Counted from the first letter of the stretch, positions 1 to 11,969 are shown. The stretch is 64,000 nucleotides of DNA from Adiantum capillus-veneris (GCA_014529385.2 CM043953.1:78668338-78732337), one strand, 5' to 3'. Notes: generated by a model from the sequence alone, not told the origin. Made by a program: numbers and translations.

Positions 1-14
1 ATGCATTAATGTTT

Positions 15-300
15 GTATTTTAAGATGCCGCATATGTCTGGAAGGACAAGGATGAGGGTAAGGAAGCTCTAAGTAGTTTTCACATGAGGCAAGGTGAGGA
101 TTCATGTGCGGATACAATTGTGTATCCTTACATCTCAAAGGCATCTGGCATCATGCAAGTCATTGACATGAGCAAACTAAAATGGCTATTGAGGGGGCTC
201 TTTCAAAAAACATTCCTCTTTGAAAATGTTTTGGCCAACATGTACACCATATTTAAATGTAGCCTCTCTCAATGCAGTTATGTAGCCCTTTATATATTAG
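15..300 (+). pseudogene. PPR gene fragment (decayed)
   Basis: A reading frame at 84-320 and the bases before it resemble pentatricopeptide-repeat protein: ALSSFHMRQGE, then SKASGIMQVIDM, then FENVLANMYTIFKC. These match the PPR pattern of a helix ending in ALxxFxxMQxEG, then KACGxxxxxDxG, then ENxLVNMYxKCG. PPR proteins bind organellar RNA, but this piece has no start, lacks expected residues and stops early. The same sequence recurs, diverged, at about 28150-28560. It is cut off by the window edge on the left and by the start of the segmental duplication on the right. I read it as a dead fragment, probably moved by a transposon. Confidence 0.55.
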
Positions 301-1138
301 AAAAGATCCCACTTAAATAATAAGGTGAAAGATGCACATTGCACATTATCATTTGAAACCAAGTAAAAAAATAAAAATATTCATTATATTATTCATTATA
401 CATACACAAACTAGATTCCAAAGAGTCAACGAAAAAAACCTCGTACTCTTTCTTCCACCTCTCTTTTCATTCACAATTTATTATGTACAATTTTGACATC
501 CAATGAGTTGTAGTGTAGTGGTATTGTTGTTTACGTAGCTGTTGGATTCCATCCAATCACACACATCCACGTTTCGTGCTGAAAATTGGACGGAAGAACT
601 GCTCTTCCGGAGGGGGGGAAGGCTTTCTATTTTTTTGGTGGATCCAGAGAAGTGTAATCTTCTTTTGTGCCAATGGACAGACTCCATGATGAAGGCACAT
701 TCCTTTTTGCATGTCTTTCATCGATTCTCGTGAACCCAGCCATAATCTCGAATGGTTTATATATTAGAAAAGGCTCCACTTAGATAATAATGTGAAAGGT
801 GCACATTACACATTATTATTTGAAAAGAAAATAAAATGACAAAGAAATAAAATATAAAACACATTAAACACTTCAAAAAAGAATATATTCTTTAAAAAAG
901 ATAGATTTAACAAGCGCAGAGAATAATAAATCAATTCAACAACTTAATTAAATGAATCTTTGTGAAGTCTTTAAATAAAAGGACTCTTTACAAGAAGGGG
1001 GTACTAGCAGGAGAAAAATGAAAAAATGGTGGTATTAATTGATATGAAAAAAAGAAGGGTTTACAAGGGTCTTGTGGAAGGAAGAGGGAAGACAATAAGG
1101 TAGGTAGGCCACGTGGAAATGGGGCATTCTTTCCCTTC

Positions 1139-1140
<2 letters not shown>
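301..1140. other. AT-rich, no gene; internal 70 bp repeat
   Basis: No coding sequence is credible here. A block beginning TATATATTAGAAAAG, followed by a GTGAAAGxTGCACATT core, occurs near 290 and again near 753. Copy B has it near 33526 and 33979, and a partial copy lies near 33145. The rest is A-rich low-complexity sequence. Confidence 0.6.
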
Positions 1141-1141
<1 letters not shown>

Positions 1142-1176
<35 letters not shown>

Positions 1177-1272
1177 CTCGCAAAACAATATAATTCTCTG
1201 TGCACCCCACGCTTTGTAGTCCCACTACAAAATGTTTCGCGTGAAGGACAATTAAAATGCAAATATTGTGCG

Positions 1273-1315
<43 letters not shown>

Positions 1316-1450
1316 TGTAGATGATGAAGCGAGGGAGAAAAAGAGAAAGGGACCTACTACACTCGTAGAGACAGAGAGAGAGAGAGAGAGAGAAGAGAGG
1401 AGTCTACAACAGACGTCGCGAGAGAGCGAGAAGAAAGGAGGGAGAGGCAA
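1142..1450. repeat. (TC)n and (GA)n microsatellite cluster
   Basis: A (TC)n tract at 1142-1173 faces (GA)n tracts at about 1275-1310 and 1373-1393, so the tracts could pair as an inverted repeat around a unique 100 bp spacer. Reading frames here that encode Leu-Ser or Arg-Glu strings are artefacts of the repeat. Confidence 0.9.
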
Positions 1451-1554
1451 ATAAGAATATTCTTTGTTGTGCATTTTTTTATCCTGCGAACGCGTATGTA
1501 GAGTCAATTATAGTGTGTGTGAGAGTATGTCCCTACTATATTGCAAAAAGTAAA

Positions 1555-1960
1555 TTGAATCAATACTTCACATTATGGATTAAACTCCTATGAATACTCT
1601 TTAATCCTTTGTTTTTTCATGTCTTTTTCATCATGCCAAAAAATAATGAAAGCACTTTTGGGAAATAGCATTGTAAAGGAAATGCTTTCTTTCTCTTCAA
1701 TTCTTAAAGGGACACATGTCATGCAAACAAATTTGAACGACCTTCACCCATATGGATACTAAGGCTTTTGGCAGGCCAAAAATATTGAATCAATATTTGA
1801 GAGCATGAATCAAAGTCTATAAATACACTCTTTATTCCTTTGCTCTCTAAAGTCTTTTTCAACAAAAAAATGAACGCAACTTTTTTTAGAAATAGAATTG
1901 GAAAGGAAGTGATGTCTTTTTCTTCAAGACTTTTAAGGCTTCTTGAGGGGCACATGTAGC
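1555..1960. repeat. Diverged tandem repeat, about 235 bp unit
   Basis: Two neighbouring blocks start with ATTGAATCAATA (about 1555 and 1785) and share in order a TATGAATACTCTTT-like block, a CTTTTTCA block, an AAATAG-ATTG-AAAGGAA block and an ending GGGxCACATGT. They differ at many positions, so the duplication is old. Copy B carries the same pair at about 34879-35280. Confidence 0.6.
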
Positions 1961-2084
1961 TCCTTAGGAGGTAGCAAGGATAATTGATCTACCACATACA
2001 CACTATTCCAGTTTTCTCCTCTTATTCACACAGACACACACACACACACACATATATGAGACAAGAACAATCCCAAGAGACCTC

Positions 2085-2240
2085 ACAAATATGAGAAGAA
2101 GAAGAAGAAGAGAGTTTTGACGTCGTAGGAAACTATCCCAAGAGACCTTAAAGATCTAGCGGACGAGGAGTTGAACCCAAGACCTGTTATTCAAGTGGGA
2201 AACGGAATAACCAATCTACCACACTTGGGTGATAGAAAGG
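2085..2240 (-). mobile_element. tRNA-derived SINE (family with GAA/TTC tail)
   Basis: On the minus strand an A box TGGTAGATTGG (2211-2221) is followed 33 bases later by a B box GGTTCAACTCC (2167-2177), the spacing of an internal Pol III promoter. The element then runs through an AGATCTTTAAGG / GATAGTTTCCTA body to a (TTC)n tail at about 2095-2112. Part copies of the body follow at 2315-2400 and 2524-2612. Copy B has all three at about 35395-35560, 35625-35720 and 35810-35915. Plus-strand relatives lie near 49219, 50594 and 53690. Confidence 0.65.
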
Positions 2241-2288
2241 TTATATCATTTTCCTCTTTTTATTAGCGAGCGCGCACACACACCACAC

Positions 2289-2523
<235 letters not shown>

Positions 2524-2612
2524 AGGATTTTAACGTCATAGGAAACTATCCTAACAGACCTCAAAGATCTATCCGGCGAGAGTTGAACTCAAGACCTGTT
2601 ATTCAAGAGAGA

Positions 2613-3640
2613 TTTGTAAAGGATATAAGAGAGAATCATGAGAATTGATATTGACACCCTAATTTGATCATGGGCCAAAAATTCCAATAGGCATCCACAT
2701 GTGTGAAGGAGTAAAATTGTGGAACACCCCCCCGCCGGGCGCGGGCCCCGAACTCAAGCCAACTACCTAAACCCCTTTGGGGTATGGTGCCATTGGACCT
2801 CTTTAGTTACCTTGGTGCAAGTCTGTACGCTATAGTTGTACCCTCGCTTGGCTTGCATCAGCAAACATTGCATAGCCTTTCTCAACAGTGCCAATTCTAC
2901 CCCTATCTCCTTAAGAGTAGCGATCAACTTTTGCGATTGGCAAGCATCTAAATATGTTGAGATCAGCATTACCCCCGCTCGCCTTGCATGGGAAACTCCT
3001 GTTGCACAAAATAATTCACATCATATAAGATGTATAGCCCCATGGACCATGGTCAATAAGTTATCTAGGATTCTAGTGGTGAGAGATTCGCCCCATTTGG
3101 GTGTCAATTAGGGGGCCCAAACAAAGTGGATAACCATGTCCGATGTAACACACACGCACACATATCTATCAAGGGGTGAAGATTCCCAATTGTTCATGGA
3201 CTCTCAATTGTCGTTATTGGTTATGTTTTGAGTCGGATACATGCATTGTTTCGTAGAGATAATGTTGTTCCTGTCATCAATAATTGAGAGTGCTTTCACA
3301 CATCAAAATCACAACACGTAACCCACAAGAACAAACAAATTGGGACGTGCATTGCCTTTCCCCATGCGTGAAACCTTACTGTTTAATTTTCTATTGTTTT
3401 TGCTTTGTCATTGCACCAATCTTGAAAGTCCACTTGTAGAGCATGCACCCAATGAGCTTGGGTACAAATGTTCTATTGTCTTATTTATTTGAATTATCAT
3501 GTTGCTCTCTCTCTCTCTCTCTCTCACTCTCACTCATCTAATGTTGACATTTTGTTTTATCTTGCTCTTTTTGGCCTGCTAAAGCCTTAGTGTTGGGCTC
3601 GCTTGGGCGTCCTACAAGCTATGCGTTCCACGTGGAGGTT
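2613..3640. other. No gene recognised
   Basis: Both strands lack a supported gene. The stretch has a GC-rich C7-GCCGGGCGCGGG tract near 2730, short AC runs near 3150 and a (TC)n tract near 3507. The 60-90 codon open frames here have no family features, and they are equally open in copy B only because the two copies are nearly identical. Confidence 0.5.
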
Positions 3641-3644
3641 GTTC

Positions 3645-3742
3645 TTTGCAGAGCCTTAAAGGCTTAGAGGTACTCGGCGGCTGCACTCGATGGGACGGTA
3701 CTTAGGTGAACTCGCCAGCCTCTGCAAGCTATGCAAGCAAAA
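3645..3742. repeat. 98 bp block, first copy (repeated at 4392-4498)
   Basis: The block starting GGTTGTTCTTTGCAGAGCC and ending CTATGCAAGC is present here and again at 4392-4498. Copy B has it only once, at about 36948-37050. It marks the left edge of an insertion and duplication specific to copy A. Confidence 0.85.
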
Positions 3743-3779
3743 ATCATTACATTCTTTGATAAATTATCTTTTGCAAAAT

Positions 3780-4118
3780 AATCAAGCAATAGCTCAATTG
3801 GTAAGGTGATTGAATATTATTATGAAGGTCGAGGGTTCAAGTACTATTGACTCACCGGGCTCACTCAAAAATATGTGGAATAACACATGAGTTCAACAGA
3901 AGGGTTAATTTCTTTATGAAATTCAAAAAACTATAGATACAAAAGGGTATTTTAAACTTAAAAAGTAAAAATTTTGGTACATAAGCAATCTTTTTATTGA
4001 GAGAAGCGATACTTAAGGGGTCTCTATATACCTCAAAAAATGTAAAGTAAGGGGTTTTATAAATACCTTTTGAGGGAACATGCTATACAAGATCTCTAAT
4101 TAACCAACCACCCCACCC

Positions 4119-4167
<49 letters not shown>

Positions 4168-4391
4168 CCCAAAAAGAATATTGAGTCTAGCCCCATTGTA
4201 CCAAAGTTTGGGAGGAAGTGGGATTGTGTGACTATGTATCCTCTCTAGGCAAAATGACAAGTTTCAATGGCAAATCAAGCCAAAATTTCATGCATCTTTT
4301 TTTAAATAGCCATATTCTCTCCAATAGGGCTGCACCCATGTCTTTTTACTCTGTGCAATAGAGAGAGTAAAAATATATTAACATTAAAAAT
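3780..4391 (+). mobile_element. tRNA-derived SINE, AT-rich family, copy 1
   Basis: An A box TAGCTCAATTGG (3790-3801) and a B box GGTTCAAGTAC (3834-3844) about 32 bases apart form a tRNA-like head. An AT-rich body follows. An (AC)n tract at about 4124-4165 and a block beginning AAAGAATATTGAGTC come next. Equivalent copies are at 8187-8800 and 37093-37715. The body may be longer than a typical SINE because a second repeat is joined after the AC tract. Confidence 0.55.
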
Positions 4392-4498
4392 AGGTTGTTC
4401 TTTGCAGAGCCTTAAAGGCTTAGAGGTACTCGGCGGCTGCACTCGATGGGACGGTACTTAGGTGAACTCGCGAGCCTCTGCAAGCTATGCAAGCAGTC
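4392..4498. repeat. 98 bp block, second copy
   Basis: It repeats 3645-3742 almost exactly. The junction with the preceding SINE copy shares AGGTTG, and the sequence after CTATGCAAGC departs into 3.6 kb absent from copy B. Confidence 0.85.
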
Positions 4499-5985
4499 CA
4501 GCGTTGCAATAAATGTAGTCAAGAAGAGTGAGTCTGCAAGCAGAATTTCACATGGCATGGGCTTTGGGTTGCAGACGCGCGGTGTCGCCTCACGCTGTCG
4601 TTGTCTACACGCTATCCACGCCATCTTCTGCACGTTGTCCAGGCATTTGTGGACGTGACTGCAAGCTTTTCCACTTGCCGTCTGCCAGAGGGAGGGAGCG
4701 CGCACGTCAGGCGAGAGAGCTCCCCGCCAGCTCGACCTTGGCATTATTTTTTTATGCCTGTTCGAGAAAAATCATTTTCACAAACATACAAAAATCCCTT
4801 GATTTGAAGTTCTGCCCTTGTTCAGGCTTTCCTTGTCCTTCACGTAATTGTGCAATGGTTCTGCCTTGAATCTTGACTGAAAGTTGATTCACCTCATTCA
4901 CTCCTAGCCTACGGACACGTGGTACCCTTTTGTGACATGGCATATTTCGCTTTCCCAACAAGAGGCCAGCCGCCAGAAAAACAAGGTGGTAGTCTTGAAC
5001 GGGAAATTTTGTAGAATTTTCTCCTTCTTGCCCTCCCTGCGACCGGCTACTTTGATTTTGCAACCGGCTCAAGGCTAAGCTGAGGCACACTTTTCCCGAA
5101 CACTGTCAGTTGAAGTTGGCTTAGTTAGCCTTATATAAAAATAACATTCTTTCTATTTTATTGAAAAGATGTTCTGATAATTTTTGTCTTTCCAGGCTCT
5201 GCATGATAAAATGATTTTTTATGGTTGGGCTACTGAATTATGCAGCGTTTAAAAGGCTAGAATCGGGGTTAAATTTGCCTCGCAGAATTCGAAAATAGGT
5301 TTGAAGGTTTGCTATTGCTAAAGCAAATATTTTTACTTTTTTCAACGTCTATATAGGCCTATCTGGCTTCTTGTTTTTCTTGGGTGACGTGGGGAGGTTG
5401 TATCTTAGCTTAGAGCTCATTCGCACACTACTGTGGTAGCCTTTTGAGTGACAAAAGCCTCCTATGTCACCTAGCAAAATCAAAGTTCCCAACTCCGTCA
5501 ATTTTCGTAGAGCTGGCTGTACTTTGTCACTCTCTCTCCTGCATTTCACCTTCTCTCTCTTGTCTCGCTCAACTTTGCCACGCTCTCTCCTGCATTTTAC
5601 CTTCTCTCTTGGTTTGCTCATAACTTTCACAACCTTTATGGGAACATCCAAAATGGCTTTTGTCACTCAAAACACTGCCACAACAGTGTGCAAATGTGAT
5701 CTTAGCCTTGAGCCGGCTAGAAGTTCAAAGTGGTCGGTTCAATGGAGAGCAAAAAAGAAAAAATTTACTGGAATTTTGCAAAAAAAACAGTGTAAATATA
5801 GCTAAATTTTTATTTTTGTGCAATATTTCAGCTAAGAAATAAGCTTAGAGGGATTTTCATATGTTTGAGCTAAACGTTTTTTTCGAATTTGCTCTTATCC
5901 CACATATATTCATATATATACTTTTTATTTAACTCAATAAAGTGCAACATGTCGATAAGATCATTTTAGCATCAGGTCAAAGTGT
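4499..5985. other. Copy A-specific sequence, no gene; foldback repeat inside
   Basis: This belongs to the 3.6 kb absent from copy B. A block at about 4760-5110 (AAAAATCATTTTCACAAAC to GGCTCAAGGCTAAG to TTTTCCCG) is related to 46640-46880. No open frame here resembles a known protein. The low-complexity CTCTCTCCTGCATTT repeats near 5530 and 5590 are a short tandem duplication. Confidence 0.5.
5405..5740. repeat. Imperfect inverted repeat (foldback element remnant)
   Basis: The left arm, about 5412-5465 (CGCACACT, then TTTTGAGTGACAAAAGCC), is matched in reverse at about 5650-5698 (GGCTTTTGTCACTCAAAA, then AGTGTGC). The right arm continues into CTTAGCCTTGAGCC (about 5700-5713), whose exact reverse complement also occurs near 5070-5083. 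This looks like the end of an old foldback or terminal-inverted-repeat DNA transposon. Confidence 0.55.
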
Positions 5986-6928
5986 ACTATTGAAAAATCA
6001 AGAATGATCTCTCTCTCCGAGAATGTGTCATTTGATCTGTCTATGTGGATCGGGGAGATTGTGTCAAAAGTGAAGATTTTCCATCACCTGGGAGCCCCTC
6101 TAGGGATTGACATGGCCCAAAAGCAAAGATTCCTATGGGTCATAGAAAATAAGGAACAAGGTGAGAAGATGGAGTATGTGCTTCTCCCCTTTTCAAGCAG
6201 AATAAAGGTTATTAATTCCTTCATGCTCCCATATATTGCCTTTACTAGTGCGTTGCTTAAGGTAGACAAATGCAATTGAAAAGAGTTCTTAAAACCAATT
6301 AAGATATTTCTATGGAAGAATAACACTAAAGGCTCGATGCCCTGGCATTGGGCTAAATGGGAGGCGGTTGCGAGACCTGTGGAGCAAGGGTCTAAATCCT
6401 AGCACTCACGTAGAGGCCCAGTGTGCCAAGTTTGCGGTCAAAGCTCGCTAAGCAAGACCAAGCTTGGGCTGTTATGGTCAAGGCTATGATGGAAAGCTCT
6501 AATTTATGCTCGAAAGGTGGAAAATTGAAAGGGCTTGAAGTACATGACAAGCTTCTTGCCCCTCGCTGGGCCTTCCTCAAAGTTAGAGGTCTGACTAGCG
6601 AACTCCTTTAAAAATGCAATAAGGCAATGGAATCCTTGGAATGGGGAGAGGTGGCGAGGTATTTCCACAATTCCATAACTCAATGGTCCCCTTGGCTCTC
6701 TAAGGCTGGAAGCATCCTTCTGATCCCGTTTCGGAGGAAAGTTGCTAGCAAAATAAACAATAAAGGTATCAAACATCTAGGCCAGCCTTGAGATTACAAT
6801 AGTGATAGCTGGAAAGGAACGTACCAACTAGTTCTCCATCATACCCTCAACGGCACTGAATGATTACTGATTAGCAAAGCCCTTGAACGGCTTAACATGT
6901 GGTACGTAATGTGTTGTGAATCCAAGTT

Positions 6929-7238
6929 CGAGTGGAAAGCGTGGCAATGGCAGAAGAATAGGCATTTTCTTAAACTGCAAATTAAGGAAGTATACTTAAC
7001 ACTTATGTATTCAGAGGATTGGTTCTCTCCTAACAAGTTGTGGAGGAAGCACTGGCCAGAGTCAAGATGAGTGACAGAGTCATCGAGTGGAAAGCGTGGC
7101 AATGACAGAAGAATAGGCATTTTCTTAAACTGCAAATTAAGGAAGTATACTTAACACTTATGTATTCAGAGGATTGGTTCTCTCCTAACAAGTTGTGGAG
7201 CAAGCACTGGCCAGAGTCAAGATGAGTGACAGTCATCG
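6929..7238. repeat. Tandem duplication, 155 bp unit, inside the LINE
   Basis: The unit starting CGAGTGGAAAGCGTGG at 6929 is repeated from 7084 with very few changes. It arose after the LINE inserted. Confidence 0.9.
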
Positions 7239-7470
7239 TGAAAAACATATGGCACCCAAAATGACCGTATGGGATGAAGGTCTTTATATGGAAAGTGCTA
7301 TGGGGAGCCCTACTAGCTAGGGTCAAGGTTCTCACTAGGGGAATTAGCCCCGATAGATGTTCACAATGCAAAACGGCTAGCGAAGACCCCCTTCACCTGT
7401 TTAAGGAATGCCCAAGGATATGTGGCATGGGAGGGAAGATTTGCAAATGGGTGCAAAGGACCTTTAAAAT

Positions 7471-7805
7471 AGGATTTTTCAAGAACAATCTCTTCTTGAG
7501 GTAAGGCGTTCAAGAGCCAAGCAAAGCTTATCTTAGCACAAATTGTGAGATTTAGGTACTTCAAACATATTTGGAAGGGAAAGAATTGTCGATTTTTCGA
7601 GAGCACCATGAAAATTGCTAAGTTCACGGAGGTAATCAGGATTTTTCAAGAACAATCTCTTCTTGAGGTAAGGCGTTCAAGAGCCAAGCAAAGCTTATCT
7701 TAGCACAAATTGTGAGATTTAGGTACTTCAAACATATTTGGAAGGGAAAGAATTGTCCAGTTTTCCAAAGCACCATGAAAATTGCTAAGTTCACGAAGGT
7801 AATCC
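7471..7805. repeat. Tandem duplication, 167 bp unit, inside the LINE
   Basis: The unit starting AGGATTTTTCAAGAAC at 7471 is repeated from 7638. The two units differ at only a few positions, so the duplication is much younger than the LINE decay. Confidence 0.9.
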
Positions 7806-8148
7806 AAGAAAACTGAGAGGAGATCATCGCCATTGGAAAACAGAATAACTATGATGAGTGGAAGAGGGACTTGGATGCCGTACTGAATGGCTTATAGGAA
7901 TAGAGATGTGGGATCGTCCCGTATCATTGGGTACCTTGTTGGGTAAAGGTATGGGCTCATCCCTTGTCATGGGGTGACTCTCCAATCAGCCTATGTAACT
8001 AGGACCCCTTGAAGTTGGCATGGCTCATCGTGAGCATTGCATAAGCTTGTAAATTGTTTGGTTATGAAAATATGATCTACTCACCATTGTGAGTTTTGAA
8101 AAAAAAAATCATTTTAGCAATTAAACATAAATCTAAGCAAGTGGCACA

Positions 8149-8800
8149 AAATCATTACATTATTTGATAAATTATCTTTTGCAAAATAATCAAGCAATAG
8201 CTCAATTGGTAAGGTGATTGAATATTATTATGAAGGCCGAGGGTTCAAGTACTATTGACTCACCGGGCTCACTTAAAAATATGTGGAATAACACATGAGT
8301 TCAACAGAAGGGGTTAATTTCTTTTATGAAATTCAAAAAACTATAGATACAAAAGGGTATTTTAAACTTAAAAAGTAAAAATTTTGGTACATAAACAATC
8401 TTTTTATTGAGAGAAGCTGTAGGTATGTAAGGGGTCTCTATATACCTCAAAAAATGTAGAGTAGGGGTTTATAAATACCTTTTGAGGGAACATGAACCTA
8501 TACAAGATAATACCAACCACCCCACCCCACCCAATCCCAATCCCACCCCCCCCCCCACCTATTCAACCCCCACCCCCAAAAAAGAATATTGAGTCTAGCC
8601 CCATTGTACCAAAGTTTGGAGGAAGTGGGATTGTGTGACTATGTATCCTCTCTAGGCAAAATGACAAGTTTCAATGGCAAATCAAGCCAAAATTTCATGC
8701 ATCTTTTTTTAAATAGCCATATTCTCTCCAATAGGGCTGCACCCATGTCTTTTTACTCTGTCCAATGGAGAGAGTAAAAATATATTAATATTAAATAAAA
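8149..8800 (+). mobile_element. tRNA-derived SINE, AT-rich family, copy 2
   Basis: This is the second copy of the 3780 element: A box TAGCTCAATTGG at 8198-8209 and B box GGTTCAAGTAC at 8242-8252. Here the simple-repeat part is C-rich (about 8517-8580) instead of AC. From this point copy A again runs parallel to copy B. Confidence 0.55.
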
Positions 8801-9890
8801 TATAGAGAATCTCCATGTTGGACGTGAGCCATAGAAGACCAAAAAGTACGACAATATATCTCATAATCTTTGGCTTTTACAAGGAGCCCATACCTGCTAC
8901 ATCACAACATCAAAGATAGACAAGAACAAAGCTAACCTACAAAGGGTCCGATGTCCCCATCACAGACGCAGGTTACTCAGGGTGCCACCATGCCATTGCC
9001 ACTGCCACTAGCATCCACATGCCTCAAGCGAGCCAACCAAAAGATGCTACTGAACAGAAGCATACAGAAATCAAAGGTTAACAAAACCAGACTGCATAAA
9101 TGAACATAATCCACATGCTATGTCAATTCTGCAAGCCCATCCAAACATTCATGCAGTAAAGCCCCATCAAGGTCGGAACATTTGAACCCAAATAGGCCAA
9201 AGTAACAATTACCGAGCAAATCACAAGATGCCACAAACAAAAAAAATATTGCCACCACTGCCAAGTCCTCCTGTGGGAGCCCCTATCCACATCAATGGCT
9301 ACCATTGTTCCCCATGAAGGAGATTGGAGGGTGATCTCTCCTGTTTCCAAAAATGAGGGGACAAAAAATCCCATTGGAGTAGCACAGGTCGAGGCAGTCA
9401 GGAGCCACCCTTTGAGACTGAACCCTACCGCCCCAAGCCCATAGCCTCCCATGAGCACCTTGAAAATGCGTTGCGTAAGTTCAATCGCTTGCTGTAGACG
9501 ACCCACTGAGAAACACACGCTTGGTTTCTCATGGGTCGAACCGAGACAAGCGCTTCTACATATGTGATTCCTATCTCAATCACTAATCAAATTTTTGTCC
9601 AATAGATCAGCTTCAGCCAAGCCCAAGAAGACTAGTCGACACTAAAGCTATGACCCTTTGGCAAGCCAAAAAACTTTTCATTGGAAATAGCAAGTAATAT
9701 GTCCTCTTGTAACTTGTTGCACGTTTTAAAAACGATTAGAGACTAGGGTTTTTGTTTCGGTCCTTGTTGAGACAATGCTCATATGTAGGTCAAAGGTCAA
9801 TGAGGAGTGATGGCCACTAGCTACGGATAGCCTTTACCTACTCGACCTAAATCTTTCCACCCTCCCCATTATTAAAACACAATCACTATA
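8801..9890 (-). other. Dispersed repeat of unknown type, no intact gene
   Basis: The minus-strand frame at 9123-9518 is open for 131 codons, and its copy B counterpart (38039-38389) is broken differently, which argues against a conserved protein. The stretch TGTCCCCATCACA near 8952 resembles TGTCTCCATCACA near 45373, suggesting one dispersed family. I do not recognise the protein. Confidence 0.35.
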
Positions 9891-9920
9891 TGCCATGTTT
9901 TATCACGACCAGAAACCTCA

Positions 9921-10004
9921 ACACTATATGGCACGCGCATATTCAAATGGGATCAAGGGTGAACACTATATGGCACGGGCATATTCAAATGGGATCAAGG
10001 GTGA
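9921..10004. repeat. 42 bp tandem repeat, two units
   Basis: CACTATATGGCACGxGCATA, followed by TTCAAATGGGATCAAGGGTGAA in part, occurs twice head to tail. Copy B has the same pair at about 38835-38918. Confidence 0.85.
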
Positions 10005-10149
10005 AGGTGAAAAAGGTGAGACTTGTGCATTGTCACCATGCGATTGGGTAGTCCAAATTTATAAGATTGTGCGATCCGAATTAACCTATTGGCCCAAATT
10101 TACTAACCGGTTCGTATTTACATATGTGACATTGAAATACCACATACTT

Positions 10150-10400
10150 CAATGAACGCATGCGGGCGTGGTGGTTAGAACGCATGCATCGCATGGGGGA
10201 GGTCGTGGGTTCGAGACTCAAGGTGCGGACCCAAATTTACTTTTCGCTCCGAATTTATGCAATAGTCCGAATTTATAATAATGCATATGACGGCCCGAAT
10301 GACCCCCATCGTTGTTCCCTTTGAAAATGTCCATGCCAAATAGTGCGGAGGGCTGGCAACTTGCAAGATTCTTAAACCACTCTCTATTTTTTTTCCTTTT
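10150..10400 (+). mobile_element. tRNA-derived SINE, second family
   Basis: A tRNA-like stretch has an A-box-like TGGTTAGAACG (10172-10182, one mismatch to consensus) and a B box GGTTCGAGACT (10208-10218) preceded by the typical GGGGGAGGTCGT. The body follows to about 10400. Copy B has it at 39067-39310 with B box GGTTCGAGGCT. Too much follows the B box for a tRNA gene, and there is no matching acceptor stem. Confidence 0.5.
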
Positions 10401-10460
10401 TAAATTGGAATATTCTCTCCTACAGGAGAGTGTTAAAATAAATTATCCAAACAATACATA

Positions 10461-10508
10461 CTAGTATGTGACCCACGTGCTGTTGCGACCAAGAAAAGCA
10501 TGGTTATT

Positions 10509-10561
<53 letters not shown>

Positions 10562-10667
10562 CCCCCACACACACACACATGTAGGTGTGTGTGTGTGTGT
10601 GTATCTACGTGTCCACGTGTGAGGAGAATGAAATTGTAGTCCTTGGAATCACTCTAGGAAGATAACA

Positions 10668-10755
<88 letters not shown>

Positions 10756-10799
10756 ACCAGTGTCCCTTTTTGGATTGTTCTTATGTTGTTAGAAATTTT

Positions 10800-10864
<65 letters not shown>

Positions 10865-11275
10865 CACACATGCACACACTCACTCCCACACACACACATG
10901 CCTCGGTATAGATGTAAAACATCTACAACTTCTCCAAATATGTGAAGCTAAAGTAGTCAGCGGCAATGGCTCTTACAAGCCAAAACAACATTGCTAGCCA
11001 TAGAAGAAGCCCAGTTGTATCCAATGCTAAGATGCTATGTATCTTTGCATCCCCAATTAAGGTCTTTTTGTATTCACCATTGCAAGAAAAGGACCCATTT
11101 TAACTTTTTTCTTCAATTACTACATCACCATCATAAACTATAAATAAATATCTCTCGATTTACCATCTCCCACAATGCTCTAATGTACACGAAAGTGCCA
11201 TCGCTGCTGATGGGGGTGAGAGAGAGCATGGAGAAGAATGCCTCCCCTAAGTTTGGAATATGGAATGGGCTCCTA

Positions 11276-11356
<81 letters not shown>

Positions 11357-11622
11357 CTGTCCTAGTTGTGACTACAACTGTGCCCACCTAAGCCATTGAC
11401 TCTTTACTCTCTTGCTACCAGACCAACTCTTAGTGGCTCAAGCAAACCCATGCACACCTATTGCCTTGAGCACGCATCTTCTACTACCAAGCACCACCAA
11501 TGGACAGTGCTTGCCCCATGTTCACCTCTACATGATCATTAGTAGCTATCCTAATGAAGGTCTTGTTCTTGGTCCCAATGACCCACCTCGCTCTTTCTCT
11601 TTCTCTGTCTACTTGCTAGTAG

Positions 11623-11680
<58 letters not shown>

Positions 11681-11969
11681 CTCTTCTCTCACACACACAC
11701 ACACACACACATAGGTTGACAACAGGTTATTAGGCATATAATTTTGACTATTGCAAGTCATTGAAGGATGGAATCACATAGAATCTAAACTACTTCACTC
11801 ATTTTTCAAAGGCTCTTTAATGTATCTATGGTAAGGAGGTGGACCCAACAGGAACTCAACAACTCAATTTTAGTGTTGGTCAAACACGTCATGCAAATTA
11901 ACCCAAAACCAACACGTGGAGACCCTCTACTTCCTCTATTTTTTCAAACTCCAATATAAAGAGTATAGA
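10461..11969 (-). mobile_element. Candidate non-autonomous Helitron, 1.5 kb
   Basis: Read on the minus strand it starts A^TCTATACTCTTTATATTGG at 11969 and ends GGGTCACATACTAG^T at 10461, the A-T insertion site and CTAG end of Helitrons. The usual 3' hairpin is degenerate here (TCGCAACAGCACGTGGG instead of CCGCA-N6-TGCGG). The interior has no protein, only long (TC)n and (AC)n tracts at 10510-10600, 10669-10755, 10802-10890, 11279-11354 and 11625-11711. The copy B counterpart is 39374-40862. Pairing of these two ends is inferred. Confidence 0.5.

Larger units (their letters stand above)
5990..8110 (+). mobile_element. L1-like LINE, 5'-truncated and decayed
   Basis: The reading frame at 6004-6279 contains KIFHHLGAPLG and VINSFMLPYIAF, the conserved stretch after the catalytic part of plant LINE reverse transcriptases. 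The frame at 7274-7504 contains a zinc-binding end domain: KVFIWKVLWGALLARVKV, then CSQC, then EDPLHLFKECP. The element ends in GAGTTTTG plus an A tract at about 8098-8108, the expected 3' end. The RT core and endonuclease are missing, stops are frequent, and two tandem duplications sit inside (6929-7231 and 7471-7800). LINE relatives lie at 31960-32840 and 52430-53210. Family assignment is firm; the left edge is uncertain. Confidence 0.8.

Noticed and set aside
3790-3850. tRNA gene
   Set aside because: A and B boxes only; the same head is followed by the same AT-rich body at three sites, so it is a SINE.
9123-9518. 131-codon minus-strand gene
   Set aside because: The near-identical copy B sequence is frameshifted, so the frame is not under constraint.
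10668-10997. Long frames encoding Leu-Ser, His-Thr, Arg-Glu or Cys-Val strings, here and at many other sites
   Set aside because: They are translations of (TC)n, (CA)n, (GA)n and (TG)n microsatellites and carry no other protein signal.
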